Shown: positions 1 to 6,483 of the stretch, one piece after another | Position numbering within the stretch: the first letter of the stretch is position 1 | Layout: each line of letters starts with the position of its first letter | NCBI RefSeq assembly: GCF_036242395.1 | Contig: NZ_CP108458.1 | Coordinates: 7,006,001-7,070,000, forward strand | Reading direction: 5' to 3' | Length of the DNA: 64,000 bases | Source: Kitasatospora sp. NBC_01266 | GTDB taxonomy: Bacteria > Actinomycetota > Actinomycetes > Streptomycetales > Streptomycetaceae | Notes under the pieces: generated by a model | Seen by the model: only the letters and a program-made list of their open reading frames with translations | Told to the model about the DNA's origin: nothing | The model's database searches: none | Translations under genes and position numbers: made by a program

Positions 1-39
1 CCTTGCCAGAGCGGGCCGAGCCCCACCCGCGCCCCCAAC

Positions 40-110
40 CATGATCACCAAATTCGGGGCGGGCGAGGCCGCCAGCGTGCCGTTTCACCCCGAACCCCCT
101 GGTGATCATG
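40..110. repeat. Interrupted inverted repeat at left of window
   Basis: The arms CATGATCACCA (40-50) and TGGTGATCATG (100-110) are perfect reverse complements, and an inner pair TTCGGGG (53-59) / CCCCGAA (88-94) continues the fold. The right arm overlaps possible early start codons at 102 and 108 of the next gene. It is the first of many palindromes in this element. It could be a regulator site or a folded leader; the sequence does not say which. Confidence 0.6.
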
Positions 111-146
111 AACCCCGCCGCCCGACCGAACGAAGGACCCGCCGCC

Positions 147-521
147 ATGATCCACCCGATCACCCTCAACGCCCGCCGCAAGGCCCTGGACCTGTCCGTC
201 ACCGAGGTCGCCGACCGTGTCGGCGTCCACCTCGCCACCGTCTACGCCTGGGAGGCCGAGGACAAGACCCCGACCCCCGCGCACTACCTCACGTGGTGCA
301 ACGCGCTCGGACTGACCTACCGCGACGTGGTCAACCACGAAGCGTGGGAGGCCAACCCCGACGCCGAGTTCACGTTCCTGTCCGCCCTGCTCACCCTGCG
401 CCGCACGACGGGCACCCACTTCATGAGCGGTGAGGCCCGGCTGTTCCGCGCCCCCGAGGGCCACCGCGCGCCGACTGCCGCCGACCTGTTCAACGGGCTC
501 CCCGCAGCTTCGGCCGGCTGA
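147..521 (+). CDS. XRE-type helix-turn-helix regulator of the phage-like element
   Basis: This is a 124-residue protein with an N-terminal Cro/C1-type helix-turn-helix. The segment ARRKALDLSVTEVADRVGV followed by LATVYAWEAEDKTP has the pattern helix, turn, recognition helix, conserved Trp-Glu. It probably binds DNA and controls genes of the mobile element. The ATG at 147 is preferred because GAAGGA lies about 10 bases upstream. A GTG at 102 and an ATG at 108 are in frame but sit inside the right arm of an inverted repeat. The C-terminal 60 residues match no domain I recognise. The coat-protein gene follows 100 bp downstream on the same strand. The HTH assignment is good; the target is unknown. 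Confidence 0.75.
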   Translation: MIHPITLNARRKALDLSVTEVADRVGVHLATVYAWEAEDKTPTPAHYLTWCNALGLTYRDVVNHEAWEANPDAEFTFLSALLTLRRTTGTHFMSGEARLFRAPEGHRAPTAADLFNGLPAASAG

Positions 522-544
522 CCGCCCGACACCACCAACTCCCC

Positions 545-571
545 AGCCCCGTGCCGCAGATGGCCGGGGCT
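545..571 (+). terminator. Possible hairpin terminator after the XRE gene
   Basis: AGCCCCG (545-551) pairs with CGGGGCT (565-571), and a further GCC/GGC pairing is possible if one T is bulged. It lies 24 bp after the XRE stop and before the ribosome site of the coat gene, and it has no long T-run. It could be a weak terminator or a processing hairpin. Confidence 0.35.
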
Positions 572-621
572 TGCCCGTTCCCGCCACTGCGGCGGGCACC
601 CCGAGGAAAGGCGCTACCCGT

Positions 622-1509
622 ATGACCAGCAACACCTTCGAGATATCCGACGTCGTCGCCGTGAGCCTGGCCCTGATGCGCTCGAACTCCGTGCTCGGTG
701 AGTGCGTGATGCGTGACGCCGAGGCCGCGTTTACCGGAGGGCGGGGCGACTCGGTGCGGGTGCGGACCCCCAAGCGCCGCGTCGCCCAGAACTTCAACGG
801 CACTACCGTCTACACCAAGGTGGAGGAGGGCCACGCCCAGGTGAAGCTCACCGACGAGCCCACCGACGCCGCAGCGTTCACCACCAAGGACATGACCCTC
901 AACATCGAAAGCTTCGGGGAGCAGGTCCTCAAGCCGCAGATGGACGCCGTCTCGACCTACGTCGAGAAGGCCGCCGCAGCGCTGCTGAACGCCGCGAGCA
1001 AGGCCACCGGAGCCCGGGTGATCAAGGCGGACGCCAAGCCGGGCGATGTCGGTCACGTCGTGAAGATGCTGACCGCAGCCGCCGCCGACTTCACCCGCCG
1101 CGAGATCCCCGCCACGGACCGCTTCCTCGCCATCGGCCCCGACGCACAGAACGTCCTCCTGGACGTCGAACAGCTCCAGAAGGTCAACGAGTCCGGAGAC
1201 CCCCACGCGCTGCGCAACGCGACCATGGGCGACCTGTTCGGCTTCCGCGTCGTCGTCTCGCCCTACCTGGACGGCGCGGTCGCCTTCCACAAGACCGCAT
1301 ACGCCCTGGCCGTCCGCGCCCCCAACGAGGTCCAGGGCGGGGCACGCTCGGTCTCCGCCGCCGACAACTCGTACGCGCTGCGAGTGACCATGGACTTCGA
1401 CCCGTCCGTGAAGTCCGAGGTCTCCATCGTGGACACCCTGTGCGGCGTGGCCACCATCGACGCCACCCGCGCGATCGCTTTCACGCTCACCCCGCCCGCC
1501 AAGGTGTAG
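622..1509 (+). CDS. P22-type phage major coat protein
   Basis: The 295-residue product resembles P22 gene 5-like coat proteins (HK97 fold), which assemble the shell of a phage head or related particle. It begins MTSNTFEISDVVAVSLALMR. It has the family-style early SVRVRTPKR segment and a strand-rich middle with VEKAAAALLNAA. The segment FGFRVVVSPYLDGAVAFHKTAYALAVRAP is typical of the coat core. GAGGAAAG lies 11 bases before the ATG at 622, so that start is preferred over an upstream GTG-type extension. It is followed by a palindrome-filled gap and a coiled-coil protein gene. No portal, large terminase or tail gene is seen nearby. The family call rests on recalled sequence pattern, not on a search. 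Confidence 0.72.
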   Translation: MTSNTFEISDVVAVSLALMRSNSVLGECVMRDAEAAFTGGRGDSVRVRTPKRRVAQNFNGTTVYTKVEEGHAQVKLTDEPTDAAAFTTKDMTLNIESFGEQVLKPQMDAVSTYVEKAAAALLNAASKATGARVIKADAKPGDVGHVVKMLTAAAADFTRREIPATDRFLAIGPDAQNVLLDVEQLQKVNESGDPHALRNATMGDLFGFRVVVSPYLDGAVAFHKTAYALAVRAPNEVQGGARSVSAADNSYALRVTMDFDPSVKSEVSIVDTLCGVATIDATRAIAFTLTPPAKV

Positions 1510-1523
1510 CCCCCGTCCGGGGA

Positions 1524-1781
1524 CCTTGGGAAAAATTTCCCAAGGTTCCCGCCATCCCGCCGGGCGCTCAAACTCCAAATGGAATTTGAGCGCCCAGGGC
1601 TCAATGCCCAAACGGGCATTGAGCCATCCCGCCTAACCGGCTCAAACGGACCAGTTCCGCGCCACCCGAGACGCACCGGCCAGGTGTCAAAAATGACACT
1701 TGGCCCTGCCCTCGCCTGCCCCCCGAGGCGGGGCCTCGCGCCGCCACCGTGCTCGCCAAATGCCCGTTTGGGCATTTGGCG
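1524..1781. repeat. Cluster of five palindromes between coat and coiled-coil genes
   Basis: Five hairpins stand in series. 1524-1545: 10-bp stem, loop AA. 1562-1595: 11-bp perfect outer stem enclosing TCCA-AA-TGGA. 1598-1625: 12-bp perfect stem, loop AAAC. 1678-1705: 12 pairs including one G-T, loop AAAA. 1754-1781: 12-bp perfect stem, loop GTTT. The third and fifth share AATGCCC/GGGCATT and have complementary loops. None has a T-tail, so ordinary terminators do not explain all of them. The 311-bp gap holds no convincing gene. Confidence 0.85.
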
Positions 1782-1819
1782 GGCCCCTCACGCCCTCTGA
1801 TCGAAGACCGGAGAGACCC

Positions 1820-2299
1820 CTGTCCACGGACCGCCCCACGCCCGCCGAGGCCATCCCCGGCGGTGTCGCCCATCCCGACACCCCCACCCCGTACGACGCA
1901 CCGACGCCCCCGCCCACCGAGGCTGACCCCTCCGGCCGGCCGGAGCCCGAGCCCGACCCGCGAGACGCCCGGATCGCCGACCTGGAAGCCGAGTTGGCCC
2001 ACATCCGTGAGGAGCACAGCGGCGCGTCCGTCGAGGCCGACGAGCTACGCGGCCAGGCCGCCGAGGACGCCCGCCGGGCCGAGGCGGAGCAGGTCATCAC
2101 CGCGTACTCGCTGCCGCCGTTTGCCGCTGACGCTGCCCGCGCCGCCGCACCCTTCGTGGACCTGGACGCGCTGTGCCGCAATCTGGCCGAGGCCGCCGTC
2201 CCGCGCCCGCTCTTCGGCCGGGGTGGACTCGACCCGACCGCCCCCGCCAAGCCCGATCACCAGGCCATCGCCGAGCGGCTGATCCGGCGGGCGTGGTGA
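1820..2299 (+). CDS. Acidic coiled-coil protein, possible scaffold-like head protein
   Basis: The product, about 159 residues, has a Pro/Asp/Glu-rich N-terminus and then a charged helical segment (DARIADLEAELAHIREEH) with heptad-like spacing, followed by an Ala-rich helix and a basic end (AERLIRRAW). Its place directly after a coat-protein gene would suit a scaffolding or head-assembly partner, but no family is recognised. The start is uncertain. A CTG at 1820 has GGAGAG four bases upstream and lies clear of the hairpin cluster. The in-frame ATG at 1760 sits inside a hairpin with no ribosome site. The frame is supported by uniform high third-position GC to the stop at 2299. Confidence 0.55.
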   Translation: MSTDRPTPAEAIPGGVAHPDTPTPYDAPTPPPTEADPSGRPEPEPDPRDARIADLEAELAHIREEHSGASVEADELRGQAAEDARRAEAEQVITAYSLPPFAADAARAAAPFVDLDALCRNLAEAAVPRPLFGRGGLDPTAPAKPDHQAIAERLIRRAW

Positions 2300-2311
2300 C
2301 CGTGGACGGTT

Positions 2312-2595
2312 GGCTCATGTCAGTTTTGACATGAGCCTCGGGAGGACACCCCGTCGTGAGGTGCCTCGGACAATTCCGAGGGTGAGCGGGCTGCTGCTCC
2401 GTCCACTCATGTCCATCTGGACATGAGTGGACGGAGAGTGGACCCACTCCGCAGGTAACTGCGGAAAATTCCGCAGTTACCGCAGCCAAAGAGTCCAACG
2501 AACTCGCGCTAAAACAACGCGAGTTGATGGTATCGATCAACGAAAGAAGAACGACCTCCGTGTCGTCAGGTGAGCTGTTCGGTGTGTGACACCGA
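2312..2595. repeat. Second palindrome cluster, upstream of terminase small subunit
   Basis: Six palindromes lie in the 468-bp gap. 2312-2337: 11-bp stem, loop GTTT. 2364-2381: 7-bp stem. 2397-2436: 19-bp perfect stem with a 2-base centre. 2454-2481: 13-bp stem, 2-base centre. 2501-2525: 8-bp stem, 9-base loop. 2579-2595: 7-bp stem, 3-base loop. The first and third share CTCATGTC. No gene fills this gap. Placement next to a terminase small-subunit gene makes a packaging or replication site one possibility. Confidence 0.85.
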
Positions 2596-2652
2596 GAGCT
2601 GAGCCCGGGGGGTGACTCTCCTTTGCGTCTCTCTCCCCTCCGGGGCGTCATA

Positions 2653-2670
2653 GCAGCTCAGATCCGATGC
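2653..2670 (+). repeat. Copy 1 of an 18-bp motif shared with the element end
   Basis: GCAGCTCAGATCCGATGC here matches GCAGCTCAGATAAGATGC at 6841-6858 in 16 of 18 positions. One copy lies about 100 bp before the terminase small-subunit gene, the other at the element's right junction. It may be a protein-binding site, a promoter element or a packaging/recombination sequence. Confidence 0.5.
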
Positions 2671-2767
2671 GATCAGAGAACCAGACCACTTTCAAGCCCA
2701 AATCCCGTGCACGCACTGGGCTGGAGGCCCTTCCGGCCCGTACTCAATACCCCACGAAGGCAGCACC

Positions 2768-3175
2768 ATGACCAACGACCCCCCCGAGACCAGCGGACGC
2801 CCGGCCGGGAGTCGGCGGGACCGCATCCGGGCCCGGCTGATCCGCCAGTTCACGGAGGATCTTCCCGATCCGGACGGCGGGGAGCCCATCCCCGGCCAAG
2901 TCCTGGACCCCGCCGATCACGTCCTACTCGACAACGCCGCCGCCCTGCTGGCCGAGGCCGAAGCACTCGAAGATCAGGTCCGCCGAGACGGCCGGATGAT
3001 CAACGGCGGGATGCGAGCCGGGGTCAAGGTCATCCACCCTGCCATTGCCCAGGCCGAACGCAACCGCACCGCCGCCGACAGGGTGCTCCGCCCGCTCCGC
3101 CCCGCCCCGGACACCGCGCCGCGCGGCCACAACGCCCGCTCGGCTGCCGGGGCACGCTGGTCAGGGCGTCTCTGA
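2768..3175 (+). CDS. P27-like phage terminase small subunit (probable)
   Basis: This 135-residue protein has the layout of P27-family terminase small subunits: a basic N-terminus, an acidic helix (DHVLLDNAAALLAEAEALEDQV), then NGGMRAGVKVIHPAIAQAERNRTAADR and a basic, disordered tail. In that family the small subunit recognises DNA at the packaging site and hands it to the large subunit, which is not in this window. GAAGG lies 8 bases before the ATG. The stop overlaps the start of the next gene (TGATG), which suggests translational coupling. The upstream gap is packed with palindromes. The HPA(I/L)-containing centre is the best support; moderate certainty. Confidence 0.55.
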   Translation: MTNDPPETSGRPAGSRRDRIRARLIRQFTEDLPDPDGGEPIPGQVLDPADHVLLDNAAALLAEAEALEDQVRRDGRMINGGMRAGVKVIHPAIAQAERNRTAADRVLRPLRPAPDTAPRGHNARSAAGARWSGRL

Positions 3176-3324
3176 TGGCCCGCCGCAGGCAGGACCCGGA
3201 GGCGGTCGCCCGGCGGCACGCGGCTGAACTGGTGGACGACCTGTCGTTGTGGCTGACCGAGCTCGACCACGCCCGGGGCGTCTGCGACTGCTCCGGCGGG
3301 CCGCCGCTTCACCCGGACGACTGA
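3175..3324 (+). CDS. Small 49-residue protein coupled to terminase small subunit
   Basis: The ATG at 3175 overlaps the preceding stop in TGATG, so the two genes are probably co-translated. The product starts with MARRRQDPEAVARRHAAEL, continues with an amphipathic helix (DDLSLWLTELDHARG) and ends CDCSGGPPLHPDD. It is basic at the front and acidic at the end. The CDC pair could bind metal, but two cysteines alone are not enough evidence. No family is recognised. Being real is supported by the coupling and codon bias. Confidence 0.5.
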   Translation: MARRRQDPEAVARRHAAELVDDLSLWLTELDHARGVCDCSGGPPLHPDD

Positions 3325-3464
3325 CGTCACCAACTAGCCACGGCTTGCCTCCACTTGGTGGCTGGCCGGGGCTTTTCGTGCGTTCTAAGGTCCGTCGGGG
3401 TCCCTCGGCTCGGAGGTCCGCCGGCCACGGGGGCAAGGATCCGTAGTCAGGTTCCGACTGATCG

Positions 3465-4190
3465 TCAGGGCACGTACTCGTAACCAATGGTGTACCGGGT
3501 GGGGATGCACCACTCCCCGTACTCGATGACTCCGTCAGCATCCGAGAATCGGTGGGCTCCTGCGAGGATCGGAGCCCCGACCTTGATGCCGAGGTTGGAC
3601 GCTTCGCGGGCGTTGGCGTCCCTGCCGTGCATGTCGTCGCGGGCGTGGGTGATGGTGCGTCCGGTGGCCTCCAACACCTTGGCGAGGAGGCCACCGTTCT
3701 TCCCAGGTGCTGTGGACAGCAGATCGGGTACCAGTGCGGCGAACTGCACTGGGTAGTAGACCCCTTGGTACATCGTGCGGTGCTTGCCCCGGCCGGTGAC
3801 GAACTCCCGCCGTACGAGTTGATCCCCCGGTTCGAGGTCGAACAGGTCGGCGACGTACAGGGGCGGCACCTTGAGCTCTGCCACGGTAACGATGTTTGTC
3901 TCTCCGGCCATGAGACTGGACCTGACGCGCTGGACCTGTAGGAGTCGATCCCGGGAGCTGGCGGTGACGGTGGCTTCGTCGGCTACGTATGTTCCGCGCG
4001 GGCTGGTCCTGACGTACCCCTCCACAACCAGGTGTTGCAGTGCGCGGCTGACGGTTGCGGACGACACGCCCCATCGGTCCGTCATGGCGCGGTTGGTGGG
4101 TAGCTTCGTGCCGGGCTCCAGCTCGCCGGACAGTATGGCCTGCCGGTAGTGGTCCGCAATGACTGTGTATGGCTTACCGGTGCTGGCCAT
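3465..4190 (-). CDS. GntR-family repressor with UTRA effector domain
   Basis: The 241-residue protein has an N-terminal winged helix of the GntR type (IADHYRQAILSGELEPGTKLP, then WGVSSATVSRALQHL and GYVRTSPRGTYVA). A C-terminal UTRA/HutC-like domain follows from about residue 85 (ELKVPPLYVADLFDLEPGD, ending RYTIGYEYVP). Regulators of this build control transfer and replication genes in actinomycete integrative elements such as pSAM2 (KorSA), so it may keep this element silent. It is divergent from the small gene at 4315; the 124-bp space between them should hold both promoters and its operator. The fold assignment is strong; the KorSA-like role is inferred from context. Confidence 0.88.
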   Translation of the reverse strand: MASTGKPYTVIADHYRQAILSGELEPGTKLPTNRAMTDRWGVSSATVSRALQHLVVEGYVRTSPRGTYVADEATVTASSRDRLLQVQRVRSSLMAGETNIVTVAELKVPPLYVADLFDLEPGDQLVRREFVTGRGKHRTMYQGVYYPVQFAALVPDLLSTAPGKNGGLLAKVLEATGRTITHARDDMHGRDANAREASNLGIKVGAPILAGAHRFSDADGVIEYGEWCIPTRYTIGYEYVP

Positions 4191-4314
4191 GGTCCACCCC
4201 TAGGGAAGTGATGCGCCGTCAGTGCCTTAGAGCACCCGCAATGCTACTCCCGACAGTCACGTGTCTCATACCCTCTGTGTTAAGTCACTCCCCGGTGCCT
4301 TGAGGAGGTCACCC
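4191..4314. promoter_or_regulatory. Divergent promoter region between GntR gene and small-gene run
   Basis: This is the only gap between oppositely oriented genes on this side of the element, so promoters for both must lie here. It is less GC-rich than its surroundings and contains short AT-containing stretches (for example TGTGTTAAGTCAC at about 4276-4288). I could not assign -35/-10 boxes or a clear palindrome for the GntR protein. Confidence 0.4.
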
Positions 4315-4548
4315 GTGTCCGCAGCAGTGCACAACGAGCCCCCGCCGGAGCGCAGCAGGCCCACGGCCAGCCGTCAGGCCCTGGCGCAGTACCGCGAGGA
4401 GCAGCGCACCAAGCCCCGCACCGGTAACCCCCTGGGCGACTACGACCCCACGGCTGTGGAGCGCATGACCGCGAACTTGAGTCCGGGGCACGTCTACGTG
4501 AAGCACTGCGAGTGCCCCATGCATCGAGCGCCGGAAGAGGCAGCGTGA
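4315..4548 (+). CDS. Hypothetical protein, first gene of a small-gene run
   Basis: The product has 77 residues. The GTG start at 4315 is set by GAGGAGG ending 6 bases upstream. It is Pro/Arg/Glu-rich and probably flexible (for example QALAQYREEQRTKPRTG), ending with HCECPMHRAPEEAA, a Cys-x-Cys...His stretch that might bind a metal. The stop overlaps the ATG of the next gene (TGATG). No family is recognised. Position right after the repressor's divergent promoter suggests it is an early, repressor-controlled gene. Confidence 0.6.
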   Translation: MSAAVHNEPPPERSRPTASRQALAQYREEQRTKPRTGNPLGDYDPTAVERMTANLSPGHVYVKHCECPMHRAPEEAA

Positions 4549-4718
4549 TGGGCAGTCAGCTCCAGCTGCCGGCCGAATCGCCTGACTTCGAACCCGAGGC
4601 CGACGAGCAGCCCAGCGACCCGGAGTCCCCCTCCGGCCCCGGCGCGTTGGAGCCCGCCGAGTCGGACACCATGCGGCGGCTGCGTGAGGGCATGGCTCGC
4701 CACCGCCACCGCATCTGA
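4548..4718 (+). CDS. Small acidic hypothetical protein (56 residues)
   Basis: The ATG at 4548 overlaps the upstream TGA, indicating coupled translation. The sequence is very acidic and Pro/Ser-rich for about 40 residues (SPDFEPEADEQPSDPESP), then turns basic (MRRLREGMARHRHRI), a layout common in disordered adaptor-like proteins. No domain is recognised. A 14-bp hairpin begins 4 bp after the stop and probably ends this two-gene unit. Confidence 0.55.
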   Translation: MGSQLQLPAESPDFEPEADEQPSDPESPSGPGALEPAESDTMRRLREGMARHRHRI

Positions 4719-4722
4719 GACC

Positions 4723-4764
4723 CCCGTGCCGGGAGCCGGAAAGGGTTCTCGCTCCTGGCACGGG
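4723..4764 (+). terminator. Hairpin terminator after the two-gene unit
   Basis: CCCGTGCCGGGAGC (4723-4736) pairs with GCTCCTGGCACGGG (4751-4764), 14 pairs with one G-T, around a 14-base loop. It directly follows the stop at 4718. There is no T-run, as is usual for high-GC actinobacteria. Confidence 0.55.
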
Positions 4765-4887
4765 CGCAAAGCTCCCGCCCCGATCGACGTTCCTTGGACC
4801 GCATGCCGACCGGAGCGGGGTCCGCAACACCGAACGGCCCGGCCACCAAAGGGTGGTCGGCTCGACTCAGTGTGAGGAGTCCTCAGT

Positions 4888-4965
4888 ATGACCGTCCCGA
4901 CCGAGCGCCCGCCCGGCCCCATGCCGCCGGACGGCGAATGCCCCGAGACCAACACCGCCGAGTAG
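4888..4965 (+). CDS. Possible 25-residue peptide gene
   Basis: The ATG at 4888 has GAGGAG about 9 bases upstream and reads MTVPTERPPGPMPPDGECPE to a stop at 4965. It is too short for most gene finders. It is Pro-rich with one Cys. The stop is next to the AGGAGG that serves the following peptide gene, an arrangement that favours real translation. Function unknown; it could be a leader that controls translation of the next gene. Confidence 0.4.
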   Translation: MTVPTERPPGPMPPDGECPETNTAE

Positions 4966-4977
4966 GAGGAGACAGCC

Positions 4978-5082
4978 ATGCGCATGGAGATCATCGTTTC
5001 CAAGCACAAGGGAGCCGAGAAGCCCCCGCCGAAGCACCAGGGCAACCCCGCCCCGGAGAACCCCACCCCGCCGTCGCAGTAG
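4978..5082 (+). CDS. Possible 34-residue peptide gene
   Basis: The ATG at 4978 follows AGGAGGAGA with about 7 bases of spacing, one of the best ribosome sites in the element. The peptide starts MRMEIIVSKHKGAEKPPPKH and ends in a Pro/Asn-rich tail. It lies 12 bp after the 25-residue peptide gene and 64 bp before the GNAT-like gene, all on one strand. It could be a leader peptide, an antitoxin-sized protein or a peptide precursor; nothing in the sequence decides this. Confidence 0.42.
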   Translation: MRMEIIVSKHKGAEKPPPKHQGNPAPENPTPPSQ

Positions 5083-5146
5083 GGTCCATCGGGCGGGTCC
5101 TTGCCGCCTGGGCGGGGCCCGCCCACCCATCGTGAGGAGAGTCGCC

Positions 5147-5725
5147 ATGTCGAACCCGGACCGTCTCCACATCGCTTACGCCCTGCACCAGTTCGCGGAT
5201 GAGGACTGGACGGCTCGGGCTGAGCGTTGGACGGCTAAGTTCTACACGCCGAGCGACACGAAGGGGTTTGGCACCGCCACCATCACCCGGGTAGTCCCCG
5301 GTGTGACCCCGACCCCCCGCGCGGTGCTGCGGGTGGACCTCGGGTTTCTCGACCGCATCCCGCGCGTGATCTTCACCGAGGATGAGGGCCTGATCCCGCA
5401 GCTGGCCGAGATGAACCCCACGCTTCTCCTGCTGCTGGAGTCGGTCCACGTCACGGACGAGTGGCGGGGCAAGGGCGTTGGGATGCGCTTGGCCGTGACC
5501 GCACTCCGTCGGCTGGCCGTCCCCGGAACGGTGGCCGTCTGCTACCCCGCACCACTGCACGGCCACGGGCCGGACGAGCCATGCGCCTATGAGTCGGACG
5601 ACCCCGAGGTGAGGCGGCCGGACGAAGAGGCGGTGGCCAAGCTCCGGACGGCTTGGGAGCGGCACGGGTTCCGCCCCATCGGCGAAGGTGTGTACGCGCT
5701 GCCCCTGGACCGTCTGGTCCCTTGA
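5147..5725 (+). CDS. GNAT-like acetyltransferase (probable)
   Basis: The product has 192 residues. The middle segment ESVHVTDEWRGKGVGMRLAVTALRRL carries the acetyl-CoA-binding pattern of GNAT enzymes (R/Q-x-x-G-x-G/A: RGKGVG) after the usual beta-4 strand. The end segment LRTAWERHGFRPIGEGVYAL matches the family's final helix and strand (x-Y/F-x-x-x-GF). The first 90 residues are unlike a standard GNAT and may bind the partner. The start is the ATG at 5147, with GAGGAGA seven bases before; a GTG at 5132 is part of that ribosome site. It follows the two peptide genes and may act on one of them or on another element protein. The substrate is not predictable. Confidence 0.6.
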   Translation: MSNPDRLHIAYALHQFADEDWTARAERWTAKFYTPSDTKGFGTATITRVVPGVTPTPRAVLRVDLGFLDRIPRVIFTEDEGLIPQLAEMNPTLLLLLESVHVTDEWRGKGVGMRLAVTALRRLAVPGTVAVCYPAPLHGHGPDEPCAYESDDPEVRRPDEEAVAKLRTAWERHGFRPIGEGVYALPLDRLVP

Positions 5726-5932
5726 ACCGCCCGCTGGCTCATGGGAGGCCAAAGCTCGAAGGACGAACCACACACGCTCCCGCTGCCCGGGGAAGAGTCA
5801 ACAGGGACAGCGGAGGCATCCCCGGAGGGCGGTCAGACGCCCCTGGGGAGCTGCCGCCCGGCGCTGGTCAGAGCACCGGGCGGCACATCCGGCGGCCACG
5901 CCGGATGCCATCCCGTAGGAGGGACAACCATT

Positions 5933-6415
5933 ATGTCCGACACCCTCACGCGCTCGCGGGGCGCGGAGCTGCTGGACGGGGAGTTCGCGCAGTACGCGGC
6001 CGACCTGGCGGCCGACGTGGCGAAGGAGAACCCCGGGTTCGACTGGGAGTACATCACCATGCTGGTGCGAGCGTGGGCTGACTGGGCCACCCTTGTCGCC
6101 GACGACCCGGACTCCGGGTACGCGCTCACGGCGGACATGGACGAGGTGTGGCACGCCAGCGTTCTGCGGACGCGCCGGTATGTCTCGTTCATGGGTGAAC
6201 TGACCGGCGGTCGATTCATCCACCACGAGCCCGCGCCCGACTACGGCACCCCGGGCATGGTCCGGAAGACCGTGGACGCGCTGAAGGCGGCTGGGTACGG
6301 CGCTGAGGCGAAGGTGTGGTTCGCCTCGGACGCCGCCTCGTGCTCCGGTTCCGACTGCCGACCGGCGGCCCCCTGCCCCGGCGGCGACGTCGCTCCGCTG
6401 GTCCTGGTCGCGTAG
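5933..6415 (+). CDS. Glycine-rich-domain-like protein with Cys tail
   Basis: The 160-residue product contains FDWEYITMLVRAWADWATLV and DEVWHASVLRTRRYVSFM, then GRFIHHEPAP. This WH...T..Y..F...HxP spacing is that of glycine-rich domain-containing (GRDP/DUF1399-like) proteins. Function in bacteria is not established. The C-terminus is unusual: CSGSDCRPAAPC has three cysteines close together. AGGAGGG lies 10 bases before the ATG at 5933. The 207 bp upstream hold no clear gene. A strong hairpin follows the stop. The family call is moderate. Confidence 0.55.
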   Translation: MSDTLTRSRGAELLDGEFAQYAADLAADVAKENPGFDWEYITMLVRAWADWATLVADDPDSGYALTADMDEVWHASVLRTRRYVSFMGELTGGRFIHHEPAPDYGTPGMVRKTVDALKAAGYGAEAKVWFASDAASCSGSDCRPAAPCPGGDVAPLVLVA

Positions 6416-6431
6416 TACGTCGGTCTGCGTA

Positions 6432-6467
6432 GGCTTCCCCGGGCCGTCCGGAAGGTCCGGGGAAGCC
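6432..6467 (+). terminator. Hairpin terminator
   Basis: GGCTTCCCCGG (6432-6442) pairs perfectly with CCGGGGAAGCC (6457-6467) around a 14-base loop. It lies 17 bp after the preceding stop and before the next start at 6484. Confidence 0.6.
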
Positions 6468-6483
6468 GTGCCAGACTGGCGGG

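Noticed and set aside
1524..2595. Palindrome clusters as a linear-replicon telomere.
   Set aside because: Streptomycete telomeres are at DNA ends with characteristic first palindromes; here the clusters are internal, between coding genes, and unlike those sequences.
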